Below, one piece after another: positions 12,301-27,300 of a stretch of DNA of 64,000 bases (the stretch's first letter is position 1; the number at the start of each line of letters is the position of its first letter). Location: assembly GCF_036417845.1 (NCBI RefSeq), contig NC_089979.1:120065415-120129414 (forward strand), written 5' to 3'. Made by a program: the position numbers and the translations under genes. The DNA is from Apteryx mantelli. Lineage: Eukaryota; Chordata; Aves; Apterygiformes; Apterygidae. Under the pieces are notes generated by a model. It did not search any database. It was not told where the DNA came from and worked only from the letters and a program-made list of their open reading frames with translations.

Positions 12301-15300
12301 AGATCCACCCTAGAGGATCCAGCAAGGTGGCATCCCTGGGAGAGCTGCTGCAGCCATCCTCCCTGCCACGCGGCATGCTAGCAAGGCGCTAGAGAATGGC
12401 CGGCTGCAAAATGCCCGGCTGCAGGACACCCTGGGATCTGCTGGACCACGGCACCAGCCTGCGAGCGCCGAAGCATTCGACCCGCTCCTGCCCGGCTTGG
12501 ACAGGCATGGCAGCTGCTACAGCCATAGCAGGGAGCAGGCTGGCCAAGACCCAGAGGCTCTGGGAGGGCTCACCTGGAACGGGTTCAGCAGCAAGGCCGT
12601 GAGCACGCTTCGGGAACCCTTGATCGGCAGAGCCCTCTCGTGGCAGAGGAATACACCAGAGCCCCACTTCTCCCAGCAAAAACAACCCACCCACCTCAAA
12701 ATTTTAGCCCCCATAAATGCAGAAATAAGCTTAAATCATTAGTGATTCAAGCTCCTGTTTTTTGTTTTTTTTTTAATTCCGATTTAAAATTCCTGATTTT
12801 TACAGCAATATCATAGTTGCACAGGGCCCAACCTTCATTGCACTGTTTTGCAAAAGCTTTGAAGATCTATCAATCAGCACAGGTTATCCTTTGCTGCCAC
12901 CAAAAAGACTCCAGCTCCAGGATTTCAAAGATCAGCTATCAAAACCTCACTGCATGGCAAGAGAGGGTGGTCTAAGAGATACCTGGTTACCTTCATTTAA
13001 GTTTTGCTGGTCTCGAGCCTTTCCCAGACTTCTAGGCTCTTCTATATAATCTTGAAGTCTAGAGACTTAATAAGCCCCCAAAACTACCTTATTTATTTGC
13101 CTCTGGGATCAAAGGCTTTAAAGGAAAACTGCAAATACTGTGACAAATTTCTACACATACTTGTAACAAATAGTTTACCCACCTTCCATACCATTAGTAA
13201 ATACGGTCAGTTAGTAACTTTCTTACAGCTTTTAAGTAACAGGACAGTCCTCTGATCTGACAGCTAACATTGGACTCATCTTTTTCAAACAGTAGCACTG
13301 ATGAAAAATAATAACCAGCAATGCTTGTATTTCTGCTTTAAAAGCACTTTTACACGGTTTTTAATCTGTGTTATGGTTTTCCCAGGAAATAGGGACACAA
13401 TACAGGCTAAGAATTAACACAGGAAAAGAAACAGAACAGTTGATGCAGAAGACAGCTTTGATATGTTGGTTTAACTACAAGTATGCTTGTGCTTCTGAAT
13501 CTAAAGCACAGCCCTGTGACACAGCGGCTGAAACAACAGGTTTAGTCCACTAGCACAAGAGGACAAAGTGGCCCTTTCTGGGCAATGAGGGATGCGGGTC
13601 ATGCTGTCAAGCAGCCTCACGCCAGCCACCAGATATGTCGCTGCCAGTCACAGTTGTGCATGTCTAGGAGAGGAAGATGACATTCTCCAGAGAATGAAAA
13701 CCATCCTGCTTTCCAAAACCAGGACCTAGGAGAAAGTCTGATGTGTGTCAGTCAAACATTTCCCATAAGAGGATTTTGAAGGAGCATCTTGCAAAGTCAC
13801 TCCATCGCAACACAAGGTCAGCTTCCCACATACCACTTCGCACTTCAGCTGCAACACTCACGTACCTGCCTGATAGTGTGGGAAGCTGACGGGAAGAGTC
13901 AGTGCTACAAGGGACTACTGACAACAGCAGAATTGAAGTCCTGGCTCAATCCCTTTTTTCCTGCCCCCGAAATTAAAGGAATACAGGACTATACTAGAAA
14001 GATGTGAAGCTGGATATGAAGTACTGAATTAATTCCTCACTTGGGCACAACTCAAGTCTCACTAAAGTCAATGGAGAAGAAGCCTACTAAATTTACTGGG
14101 ACACAGGTTATGCTTGCAAACCTCTTTGCAATGGTTTTCATCTTGTGATGTGTGGACACCGGGGTGGGGGTGGAGGGGAATATCCATGAATTACTTCTGC
14201 AAGGTCTATTAAAGCAAATTTATAGGAGTGCGCACAAGAAAACACACATACATATCTTTCTCTAATGCAATGATGTTCCAAACACAAACAGAATAGTAAC
14301 AGGGGTAACTTCTAGGGATGGAGAGAAGAAAATAGCAAAGCAAAGCTAGCAATAAGAGCTGCTCCTCTTGGTTCTTCCAGACAAAACAGTTTCAGAACAG
14401 AAAGTGAAACAACTACTTCTAGCCTAGTCTAGGTTGTTCTCTACATCACTGTGTGCTTTTATTTTAATACTCATAATGCTCAAAAGTGTCATAATTTTCC
14501 TGATGTTTATGTCATCCAGATATGAGTTGTTAATAGTTAAACCCCAATAATTAATAACTACTAAAGAAGCTTCTTCATTGCATATAGTAATCGTCAAACC
14601 CATCTACTGTTTATAAGTATTGCTGAGAAGTCTGGTCCTCATTTTCTTGTGAAATATGTACACTTTTCACTTTTCCTTGTTCCCTCTGAAACAGCACAAC
14701 TAAATGGCCAACCAGGCAGAACTGGAAAGCACACAAAGACCACTGACAGCACTTCTGCACTAAGTGCTCATGCACAATTAAGGTCATCTCTATTTAGTGG
14801 GAAGGATTAGGTTTAAGCATACCCTTAAGCATGTGATTAGCTTTAAAATAAAACAATTTCTGAGCTGAAACCAAGAAACAGGAATTGTTAACATTTTGAA
14901 TCAACTGTATTAATCCTGTAATGGTTAAAGCAAAGTATAAACTTTCCCCATCCTTGGAAGACCTGACTTCAGCTCCCTGGGTTTTTGGGTGGTATTGAGG
15001 GTTTTTTTGTTGTTGTTGTTTTCAGATTTTGTGACCGTGTACTGTTTGACTTTTATGCAAGTAAGACTACACTGGGCAATGACACGAGACAAGACTCCTA
15101 AGGTGGTACACGTACATAGCACACAAGAGAAACTAGCCTAGCTCTCAGCTTAGGGATGTTTAAGGGGAAAGGCAAAGATATGGGCAAAATAAAACAATGC
15201 TGGTTCGAGCTTGCAAGAGGCCAGCCTCATGCTTCAAGATTCAAGACTGGCTTGAATAGGGTCAACTCAGTATCAGTTTCCAGCCTGGATATGGACTGGG

Positions 15301-18300
15301 CCACAACCTTCCGCCTGCAAAACAGGGACTGCCCCAAAAATCACAGAAGTGCCATGATGATCAGTATCCAAACTCATCATATTGGGTGATAAGGATGCAG
15401 ATCACATACCCAGCTAGACACAACAAACCTGTCTGCTAGAAACACACATAAGAACAGGCATTAAGCTGGGTTATTGCATAAACATCTTGCTAAAATAAAA
15501 TTCTGCAGACAATCATTTTGGACACAGAAATAAGAGCACAGTGCCATAGCTTCAACAGCGTAGTCAACCACTAGAGATGTGCTAAATTACACTAATCTAT
15601 CAAATCTCATTTTCTGTAGGAAAATGAAAAAAAGAATCATACAAAAAGAAGGTACACCCAGTGATCCCAAAGTCATTAAATAACTAAACGGCTAAAAAAC
15701 AAAAACAAAAACAAAACCCACACAAAAAATATAGCCACACATATATATGCAACACCATAGAGAGACTACTTAAAATTACCTTTATTGCAATACTTTTTTA
15801 AAAACCAGTCAGTCTCTTCATGACTCATACTGATCTGTCTTTGTCTGTGCTTCCCACTGCATGCTTTTCTATTAGGATTACCAGTAACTATACAGATTTC
15901 TTGTAAAGAAAGAATTTGTGCAGCATTAATGATGCACAGTGATGACAAACAGGATATTCAAGCGAGCAAAAAGAAGCATTACTGAAGCTGGTTTTACTCT
16001 CCGTTTACATAACAATGAAATCATTGGGCTAGAAGATGTCAGAGGTGACCTCTTCAGTCATGAGCTGGCCTGGATGGAAGTGGTTCACAGGCTAATGTAA
16101 ACATCTGATCTCATCCTAATTTTTTTCCCCCTCTAAGTGATTACGGTTCTGCAACCTTCCTTAACTATTTGTTCAACTGTCCTAATCTTAACCTACATTT
16201 TTCTTGCTGCAATTGAAGTTCATTACTGTTCACCCTGGCTTAAGACAGCACCTTCTCAACAATTGTCTTGCCACAACATCCCTTATTACTCAGTAATGCT
16301 TCTCCCTGCATAAACACACCTCGGCTAGCCGTTTCTCAGCAGGATAATCTTCCAAACCTTTCATCGCTTTTATTGCACTGAGAACTCTCCAACTTGATTT
16401 AGAAACTAACTGCATAGCGTAAAACAAGTGAGATTATTCTGCAGAGTTTAGCCTAAATTCTACTATTGTGGCAACTGACACTAATCTCCTAGTATTTAAA
16501 TATAAGCTGAAGGGCTTTTTTCCTGAATGAGAGGGAGTGTCAATGTAAAAGAGAGTTGGAACATAGAGGAGCCAGTGGTGTCCACAGAGAGAGAATGTAC
16601 ATTTGGACAAGGAAAGGATTTGGCCAGGACACCAATTTTTATGGTTGCAGTTAGTGCCTTGCTAAACAAATCAGGAGTGAGAACAGAGCCCCAACTAGCA
16701 TTCACCTGCACTGGCTAAGGGGCTGCATTTTATGGCAGTCATTTATGCATAAGGATCTATGGATAATTGTTTCATGGGTCTTTGCCAAATGGATTAAAAC
16801 AAAAACAAAACAAAAAGACCAGAAGACAGAACAAGTCAAAAATGACAACAAAAAAATGCCAGATGCTAATTTTCCCCAAAATAATGCATAAAGGTTTTTA
16901 GTTTTCTTGTTCTGGTTACATGATGGGTTTGTTCCACTTCAGGCATTTTTTTAGTAAAAAACAGTTGGACTGAGTTGACTCAGATACCATTCACAAAACC
17001 CGAGGGAGCTGGAGGAGACAGGCTACAGCAGAAGACGAGTAGCTGCAATGCTCACTCCGGATATGAAGTATCTAAATTCATACCCCTGTTCTGCCTGAGG
17101 GGGATTTGAATGCTCATGCCTTGCCTCTCTGGAGAACACCCTAATCCCAGCATCTTATACCACAGCATCAGCACAGGGATAGCGCAGAGGCGATTTCGGC
17201 ATGACACACAGCATCATTAGGGCTGGAAGGTGGGAGACGAAGTGCTTTAACTGTCACCTAAACAACGCAGCAGGGGCCTAGCTCCCACAGAGCCTTAGCA
17301 TGCATATTCCCTAGTGTGGGAAAGCAAAATGCAGCCTGGTAAACTGTCCTGGAAAGCCTACTGCCTCTTGCAGGCTCTCACAGGCTCCAGGGATGTTCTC
17401 AGGCAGGTATGCTCTTAACTTTGTGTGTAGGGGAACAGCCTCAACATCTACTGCAAACATCCCTGCAAGGCAGAGGGAAGCAGGGCATATGGCTCAGTAA
17501 CCCAGTGACCCCATGATAAGCTACATGATTTCTGTTTCGAGTCACAAATTCCTGTCCCTGAACAGAACAGGCACCGTTAGGAAAAGTTCAGAGCAACCCA
17601 CCCCGAACACCTTTAGCTTGGAAAGGAGACCTCAAGGCTGTCTCCTGCATGATGGGGACCACAGGTCCCAGCTCCCTTATCCCAGATGAGCATCCTAATG
17701 GCCTAGCTAAGGAGAGAGGCACTAACAGTTACACCCCATCATTCATTCATTCATTCCCCCATCATCTTCAACACAATTCACTGTGCAGTTGACTTAGTTT
17801 TGCCAACATCAGGTCAAAGCATATTTTAAGGAGTAGATGTCTCCCTACTTTGCTGACTTGAACCATTTCATACCTGCCTTTTTTGAATATTACTTTGCTG
17901 ACTTTAGTTCTCCAGTTTATCTATAGCATGCCATTGCTTAAGAATTAGCCACTCCCCTGAATTTCACCTGTGACATTTATAAACGTAATTACCTTTACAG
18001 TCTTCAAGCTACTAACAAAGTTAGTCAGGAAGCCATACACTGTTTACTTTCTTTTCACGTACTGATCAGTGCTGTAAGCTGTAAATGGAGATCACTAGCA
18101 CAATCACTGGAAAGCTACAATAATCCTTTCACAAATTACAGCACACCCTCCTTCCTGTAAAGTGTTGAAATCCTGTTGGACTTTCTATAGCAAGTAGATT
18201 TTTGGTTTATTTTTAAGATGCAAACTAACTATTCTTTTCATTGCTCAATGATTTTTTTTTTTTTTTGCTTGGACTTGTCTTCTATTACCACATCATTCAG

Positions 18301-21300
18301 GAATTTAAAGCTTAAAATCTGCAAAGGTTGCTGACAGACAGATGCTGCCAGTGACTATTGTGCCACGGTGACCATCCCCATCTCAGGAGATGGCAGCTTG
18401 GAGGGAACGTCTGTTCCTCAGCCACCACAGTACAGTCCTGTAATCATCACTGATAGCCAGGATGATGATGTGAAACAGATGAGGTGTCACACATCCCGGG
18501 CTCCTCTCTTCACAATGGAGCATCACTCCCCCAGCAAGGGAAGTGATGTTACAAGCCATCCCAGCACAGTTCACTGGAGAAGGTCCTTCAGTACCCAAGG
18601 CCAACAAACCTACTCACTCAAAAGTTAAGTAACATTCATAAGCCTCTACAATAGAGTCCATTCAGTTTAAAAATAACTTAAAGACATTTAAGTAATTTCT
18701 TGAATTTCAGTACTTTTACTCCTTTCCCTAGAACCTTTTCAGAAGGATAATTAAGATACTCATGTAATTTACATGTAAAAGATGGATTTTTAAAAGTCAC
18801 TTTTTACACCAAAAGTGGGGGAAAATACACTTTGGGACTTGGCAAACTTAGCTGTAATTATGAAAGGGAAAATATGGACTCTGGCATTCATCTTCTTACG
18901 GATATGAAGTTTTGTTGCTTCTGTAAAAGTAGGAAGCGGTAGCTCGGCAATTTCTATTTGTAAGCTGGCCGCCAACTTGCATACAACATACAAAATGTAG
19001 GAAACACAGGTTTGTGCCACCTGATGAGAAAACATGAGACTGGTATGCGGAACACTGAAACCCTATGCAAGTCACTGCAGGAGACTCCTTTGATCAAGGG
19101 GACATTTGATTACACTGTTTATCCCTACCTCGGTATAAGCCAACGGAGGACAGCATCTTGGAGCATGTCTGTGCAGTTCATCGGTCTTGGCTCTGCTTAA
19201 CAAACGTGGAAGAGTGCATTTCACAATCAGTGGTCCCTCCCATGCCAAACATCTTGCCAACAGCTTTTTGTCTCTCACTTCTTAGGAACCTTGGATCATC
19301 CATTTTCACTGATTGCAGTTTGCCTGTCTGTGTACGCTAATATCTCAATTCTACCCAAAGATGTAAAACGGCCAGTGTTGAGTCTTGAGTGCTGGTATGA
19401 TTGTCTCTCTCAAAATAAGACTTCTCTCCAACAGCAAGCAACTGCACTTACTTTGTTTGTCAAGCAATCACAAGGCACAGCTTAAAGCAGGCTGTCTCAT
19501 GGCACTCCTGAGGTGCCATAGGGAGAACAATTGTAAAGAGGTGTCCAGTGGGATGGACACAAGCGAGACTTTTTTCCCTCCGATGAGATAGGTCAAAAAA
19601 ATCTGTTGTCCTACAGTTGTGGCTGCCTGGGCATTCAGAAGCAGACAAAATCTTGCTAATACAAATGAAAGGCACGACTATTAGAGATTATGGCACTTCC
19701 ATAAGGTTTTCCAGGGGGATTCCACTAATACCATCTACACTGGCCAGGTTTAGTTTCAATCAGCTAAGTCTTGCCTCTGTCACCACCTAATAAAGACACA
19801 GAACACTTGCTCTGATCTGCTCAGTCAGCAATCAATAGCACAGTAATTGCAGCATAACCTATGTCTTTTCATTAGCTCACTAGTGGCAACAAGCAGATGT
19901 TCAACGAAAGGAATCTGTACTGTCACACTTCTTTCACATTAGAGGAGAGAGGCCTGCAACTAGAGGGACAAGGCCAGGCTCTGTTGGCTGAATCCTACTG
20001 AGAGACTGTCAAAAGTCACCAGCTGACTTAAAGGAATTAGGAATGGTTTGGCTCCAAACTTTGCTAGCAAATCAACCAATGACACAGTTGGCGTGCTTTC
20101 TGTTCCAGAACTAAGGTTTGATAATGATACCAAAACAGCCTCGGTGAAACAGCTAACACTCCAGAAACTGCTGAAATTGTTTTGTTAAGATAACGTCTTT
20201 AATCTTATCCCCAGCGGGGCAAAGGTTGATAAATTCAGATTTGTGGTAGTCACACTTCCTGACCTGACAGGCCACATACTAAAGTCTGTGTCCCATAGGC
20301 CTAAAATACAATATACCCAAAGAGCCAAGAATTGGCAGGTTCTGGGCATGGTTCACAGGTGCAGAATGGCAATGGGTCCTAACAATGAGGGGCTGGGACA
20401 GGAATTAATCTGCTAGAAACACCTAGCAACATCAGGCTTTTTGGCTGATGTGGTCTTCGTATTCGTATAGTCCTATAGCTGGTCCATGTAACATGTTTGA
20501 CCTGGGTTGAATTCTTCACCATGCAAAGTTCACATCTGGCTAAATAGCCAGATGTTTGCCAGCAGTGGCTTAGGCTGTTGACTTTGGGTTTGCTCTATCA
20601 GCAATAATCTCCCAATAGCTCCTCTGAGTCACTTGTATTCCTCTCATGAACCCCTAGACAAAGAGCAGCATTCATAGTTAGCTGATAGCTAAGTTTCCCT
20701 TTGTCCTTCATCAGTTAGGAAGGACAATGACAACAAATAAGAACATTATATTAGAAACTTAAGAAAAGTGAGGGGAGAGGATAGAGGGTTACCCAAGAAG
20801 AGCCCAGTTAGATCAAAATTGGCATTCAGTATTCATTTTCCTGTATCCTCGAGCCTGGCACACACTTTCTGATGCTGAACCTTTCTAAGGGTTCCTCACT
20901 GGGGACTAAGGCCTGAAAGTCTCCAAAAGGGAGAGTGCAAGGGGTGTCCAGCAGACAGTGGGAAGGCCTTGCAGCAGAGGTAGCAAGAAAAGTAATGATG
21001 AATTTAGTTCATTTTAACAGTTTGTGAAAGCAGTAACCAACAGCTACATTTCCAATAACAGCCTCAACAATAACATAGTACTACAAACTACATCGCATCA
21101 GTCAGAACATGAACGAATACAACTCTACATGTGTTTACTCTTCTCAGATTGCTTTTGACTATATCACTTCCCAGGAACTGAAGAAAGCCATGTTTTGCTA
21201 TAAGCAGTTTCAAAAAGCAAGTAATTTTTTCCCCGCGTACTCTCACCTTTCAGTATTATTTATAGATACAGCTATAACTCAAGTCACTAACAAACCCATA

Positions 21301-24300
21301 TACAATAGAGCCAGTTTGTCTGCCAACATGTAGGGGAAACATAGCACAGAGACTATACAGAAATCTTCCTAATATGATAAAATGCAGCACATAGCTTGAC
21401 AGTGACCTGCAAGAATACACACACATTGCTTGTCAGGTAATGGCAGCAGCTTGTTCCCGTAGATATAAACAGAGAGCCATAAAATTTATTTAGAATCATT
21501 TCAAGGCAGGCCACCTTAACCAGCAAAGAGCACAGGAATAAGAAAATGGGGCCCAAGAATGAAGAACAAAACTATAATAATGATAAGAAAATCAAATCAA
21601 TAAGAAGAAATTGGGAAGGAAGAAGGATAAGAGTTACTCATCTATGACCTACGCTAATTTGCAAACACACGATCCCTGTCAAACAGGCCACTGTTTACTG
21701 TTGTCAAATATCTCATTGGTGCGCTCCTGCAGGAAGTTAACCTTTACTTCACATAACTGTAGCAGTCAACACATGTAAAAACACAAGTGCCTGACTTAGT
21801 TCACAAAGAATGGCTCCTCATGCTTTTTCTAATATGAAATATTTCTATCATGAACTAAGTGCAAAGCTGTTCAGGCATTACCTAAGACTGTGGTCTTAGT
21901 AAATGTGAATTCCAAAGTTTTTATTACAAAAAAGTGTATGCATGCGTGCGTATGCATGCGTGCGTATGCATGCGTGCGTATGCATGCGTGCGTATGCATG
22001 CGTGCGTATGCATATAAAAATCAAGCAGGGTGATAAGGACCATTTCAATAAACCAAGCCCTGTCTTTTGCCTAAATATTGCTGCTACATATTTCAAGAAG
22101 CCAGAATTTAGTTTTCCTCCTCTTACTTGCTTTTCCTCTTCCAGTATTATGGATAAGACAAATTCATTTAAGTCATTAACAAGTCAGAACACAACTGCTA
22201 CAACAGATACCTGCTACCAGCTAAGTGAAAGGTTTTTCCCTTATTTCATAAAGCGAGTCCTGACTTCCATCTAGAAATTCCTGTTAGACTGCAAGGATTT
22301 GTGCAAGACAATGAACACAAGGCAGAAGGAAAATGAGAGGACAGCTGAAGCACTTATTTCCTCCATGCCACAGGCCCATGGTTGATGGCAGTACTACAGA
22401 CATGAGCTTCGACAGTCTCCATATTCCCACCCCATTTCTCCCCTGCCGCCCCTTCATGCTCGTTCCTTGCACCCTTCACTGCACAAACCACAAGCGCTTC
22501 TGTGCCCACGCAGATCACTGCACATCACTGACTGAGTGAGCAGCAAAATAAGCCTTTTTGGCCTGCTCCCCCTTACTGGGATTATTTTTCAGTTGGGTTC
22601 GTTTCTCCAGTGCAGTTCACAACACAGCTGTGCAAACATGGGAGTTAGTGCAAGAGCAGGGAAAGGAAGAAGTAGCCACAGGGAGCAATTACTCCGGGCA
22701 CTGTGGCTCCAATGACAACCTCAGACACAAAAGACCTGCCGCCAACCACATCATGAGCCAGCCTCAAGTACTGGCCTGCTGCACCACATTCTTACTATTT
22801 CCAAAAAAATTTAGTGTTTTCAGTTTTGTATACAAGTAACTCCATGACCAGGAATATAGTTGTTGAAGAATATTCATTCATATACGACTCCAGAGACCAT
22901 TACCTATTCAGGATCGCTGGTGAGGGCACACAAACTGGCGGTCAGTTGCACTGTTACTGGTAAGTTCAATTCAGTGTATTAATACTCAAATATTTTCATT
23001 CTCCCATCACCTCACATCTTCTGGGCCTTTATGTTACCTCTGCATCCTTTCAGATCTTATTTAAAAAACCATAAACAAACAAGCAACAAAAAAACCCACT
23101 ACACCCAACAAGACTCTCTGGTTAAAAACATTCCCTTCTCTCAAAAAATCTAGAATTGAGAAAAAATTGTATTTATTTCCCAGTGAAAAATTTAAGTTAC
23201 CTGGTTTTTGTTTGTCTTAGTTCTGGTCCTACTAGCTTATTATACACACCTCAATTTCTAGAGAGAAAACACTAAGCACTCTAGACTGATAATGGTATGA
23301 GGCAAGCCAAAAAAAAAAAAAAAAAAGTACAACTGAATACTCATGCACATCAATTATGGTCTTAAAAGGAGAGGTCTTGATCAAGTAAACAAAATAGTGA
23401 TTCAGAATGGAAATAATCCAGCTTGCACTGACTTTTAAAGGAACAAAAACAGGCCTATTATTTATATTCTGTCAGTGCTATGTCAGAACACCAGAAAGAA
23501 GCTGATAATAGCTTGCTTCTTGAAAAGAAGCAGCTTTGTATGTTAAGATTCACATGTGACTCAAATCAGTCAACTGAGTCAACTGAGAAGAAAATTTAAC
23601 TGAAAGATAGAGCATGAAACAGAGTGGCATTATCTGATAATTCACTAACAATGACATTTAAAAAGAAAGAAATCCAAAAATACATACACAGATTTTAATC
23701 ACAAAGATTTCATGTTTAGAACAACCTTATGTGTTGCAGATTTTATAGAAGTCTGATTATCTTCATTATTAGTGCTTTAAAGAGACATATTTGAGTTGGA
23801 AATCACATTTAAAAGGTCAGATATGTAATACTTCATCCACACTCCCACACCTATGCACAGCTATACTGCCAAGTACTTCTTTACATAATTTTCCACCTAT
23901 AAGTTAACCAAGGTTTCAGTTAATGATTTATGCATTAAAAAAAAAAGAAACTAATTTGACTAGTCATGTTTGACATACACATGGAAAGGCTCCTACAGGA
24001 AAAGACAACACTGTAACACTGTATGTGTCAGCAAGGGAATGGAGGAAGAAGGGGAGAAAAGAAAGGACTTCTCTAAGGATGACAGGAAACAGTTCTAAAG
24101 AAAGGTACACCAGGATCTGCAGCTGCCCCACTAGTCCCAGAAAAGAGAGACACTCCTCAAAACTGCCTTGTGTGTGGTTCTGCACATGTAGCCTGAATTT
24201 GTACCTAACCTAACTGAAGGAAGATCGTTGTGATTTGCAGTCAAAACATGGCAACAACAAGTCAGTACCAAAGATCAACAACAAAGGGGACTCCGTAAAA

Positions 24301-27300
24301 ATTATAAATACACTGAGTGGGTAAAAAAAGAAAAAAAATCTTAACTTGAAGTATCTTAGGTTTTTCAAAACTTTGCTAAGGGAAATCTGGTTATCATTCT
24401 GGTTGTGCACAATGAGAGAACTCCCATCACAATCAAGTACACATCAGATACACAAGATTTTGCTACCACACCTGGGAAGGCACTGCTCCCCTCTCTCCCC
24501 TTTCCTGTCCCACTTGCACCATACCATCACTGACTCTCAGTGAGAAACACTTGAACCAGCCAATTCGTCTCACTAATCCAGCAGAGAGTGAGCCACTTTT
24601 TCTTTTGCGGGGAGAGAAGACACTGGGTGAGTGAATACTAGAGGACCACAGAGCAGTCTGGCATGCACAAGCTCTGGGGCTTCTGCAGGACAGGGACAAG
24701 TGGGCAGAAAGCACGTGGTTAGAGAGGAGGGGGGAAGGAGGCAGGAGGAGGGACCTCTGTTAGTGGCACCCAAACATTAGGTCTAGCAGCGGTGTTCTGT
24801 ACAACTTCACTTTTAGTAGCTTTGCTTTGCAGAGCAACTTCATGGTTTGTCCAAGGGTAAGATCCCTGGTTGTGAAGAAAAAGACCTTCCTCCCTCTCTC
24901 TCCCTGGCTCTCTCTCCTTTGCTCCCTGTTTCCTCTAATTAAGCTAAGACAGACCCAGGTCACACAAGAGTTTTGTTTTTAAAGAGGTTTTGCAAAAATA
25001 AGATTAGACTAGATGTTCTTCATCTGACTCACCATCTTTCTTCTTCCCTGCACCTTCCCATCCAATTTTGTTTTGCCATGTTAGCGTCCCTTTGCTTTCC
25101 AGGGACAGATTCCGCACCCAGAGCTCCCAGTACAACTACACAGCCGACACCCTGCCCACTATTAGGTCCAACCAAAAACTAATGGTGTGGGCTCAATTCA
25201 CTCCTGCCCTGGAGCAGAGTCTTGTACTTTTGGACAAAGCAGGCGCAAACATTTTTTTTAATGCCAGCAGTATGGGTAAATGCATAATTCCAAACGGGAT
25301 GTTTCAAATGCAATAGAAGAGAAGCTGGTGTAGATGATGGCAACAAGCAAAAATCAAAGACATTGGCTCAGACAGCTGTACTGCACCACAAGAGCAAGGC
25401 CTGTGAAGTTTCATGGGTGGCATCAAGAAGATTCATGGGGAAAAAAAGGTATAGAAGATTTTGATGATGTAGTTTGACTACAGGGTGAAAAAGAATGTGT
25501 GAGTAGACACTTTAAGGGTGGTTCATATGAAGAATATGATTAATAGGCTGCTGTGTATTCTAGCCAAGATCTAGACTCATATAGGAAAAAAAGATGCAAT
25601 TGAGACATTTATTGATTAGCTACCTCAGAGATAAAAGATCTTTGGAAAGTTTAGCTCCTCTCCTTCTTGCAAGAAACAACCTCAAGGGTTTTCAAGTTTG
25701 TTTTCATTAAAAAGAAAACACAATTAAACACAATATAGTATTCTTTATCCTTTGAAGGGGCTCAGAGAGGGAAATAGGAATCAAATTAATGACAGCTACA
25801 GGCTATGCATAAATAAAAATATTTTATTTAAAAGTTCTAGACTATAAATAGTTTGAAACTTAAACCTCAGTGCTGTCGAATTTCACAGTCAACATTTAGA
25901 CCGCATGTTTAGAATAATGATGGCTGTGAGCCACACATAAGCATAACCAGCTCAGTCCAAGGTAATAGAAATGTTAAAAAGCCATGAATTTCTCTTCAGA
26001 CTCTTTAGCTTGTTCATAATCACTGCAAATAGTTCAGCAATTATTTTGTATAGAAACCTCATACTTCTAGACTCTTTGTCAGGACTAATAGCTACAAAAT
26101 GGCCTGTTCCGATTTGAAGATATACATGAACTTCCTATGCTTCCATTTTTGGCAATGAAGATTTTGAAATTGAAGAAAATCCCACATGCTGTCTTTGTGT
26201 ATGGAATCTGAGTTCCTTCATGTTTGTGGACAGGACTTAATAAATTTTTTCCATGAGTTGTATACACAGGGTTGCATCAAACACTGAGGAAGCTCAAGAG
26301 AAACAGATTTTGTAGGGAGCAGCAATTTCTCATTAGACTACCTGGGCATACAAGCCTTTCTGATTCCCTGCATGTACAATTTATCAGCTGGTCTAATAAA
26401 AAACATTTTCTCTGCCTACAAGCTCAGGCCATCAGCGCTGCAGTGACACTGCCGCCAGAAGCCCAACTCTGAGCACACCCCTGTGAGCTCTTGCCCCTAC
26501 AAATAAATAATTCCGCCTCCTCTCCTTGGTTCCGGCGGGGGGGTGGGGACTTTGCGAAGCTACTTGCACAATCAATACTCTAGTAAGGGAAGATGGAAAG
26601 ATCAAATAAATTACCTTGGTAGTATTTACATAAAAAAAGAAGAAAAAGGAATTTCCAAATGAGAGATTCTGGCAGCAGGTCCTTATTTCAACACGTTTGA
26701 AATTATGTCCAAGAATCCCAGAACAGAAAGAGATGTTTAAGGAATACCTCCCGTTTCTCTCTAAAGGAGAGGTCATTTACGCCAAAGCAAACTTACGTTC
26801 TGGGAAGCAGACAAGGATTACTAGGACCTACAAAGCTTTCTGCGCTTACTGCCGTCTACATGCATAACAGAAAAGACACCCAACACGCGTTCCTTTCTGT
26901 GGGGTGGCTACAAATATAATAAAATAAATCAAATAAATAAGGAAAGGAATAGGTTAGAATTAGTGTCTGCAGTATTCATACAGTATTTCAATAGCTTATT
27001 TTTTAAACTAGTACAGAATAAAACGCGGAGGAAATGCAGATTTAACCATCTTCCACCGAGAAGAGGGAAAAACAGCAGAAGCGGGGCTGCGGGAAGGGAG
27101 GCGGCTCCACCTGAGAGGCTCCCCACGGGCGCCGCGCCACGGGGGGGCCACCTTCCCCACAGGAACAAGGACGCAGCGGACCTTTAGCGCTCTTCTACCG
27201 TACGGTTTAGCGGAAAAAATGAAATAAAATGAAATAAAATGAAATAAAATAAAATAAAATGAAATAAACCGACGACTAGTCCGCGCGAGCGGCGCAGCAA

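Noticed and set aside
21896..22274. Open frames on both strands with His/Cys/Met/Arg repeats
   Set aside because: They come from the 14-bp minisatellite, which is open in several frames; no real protein.
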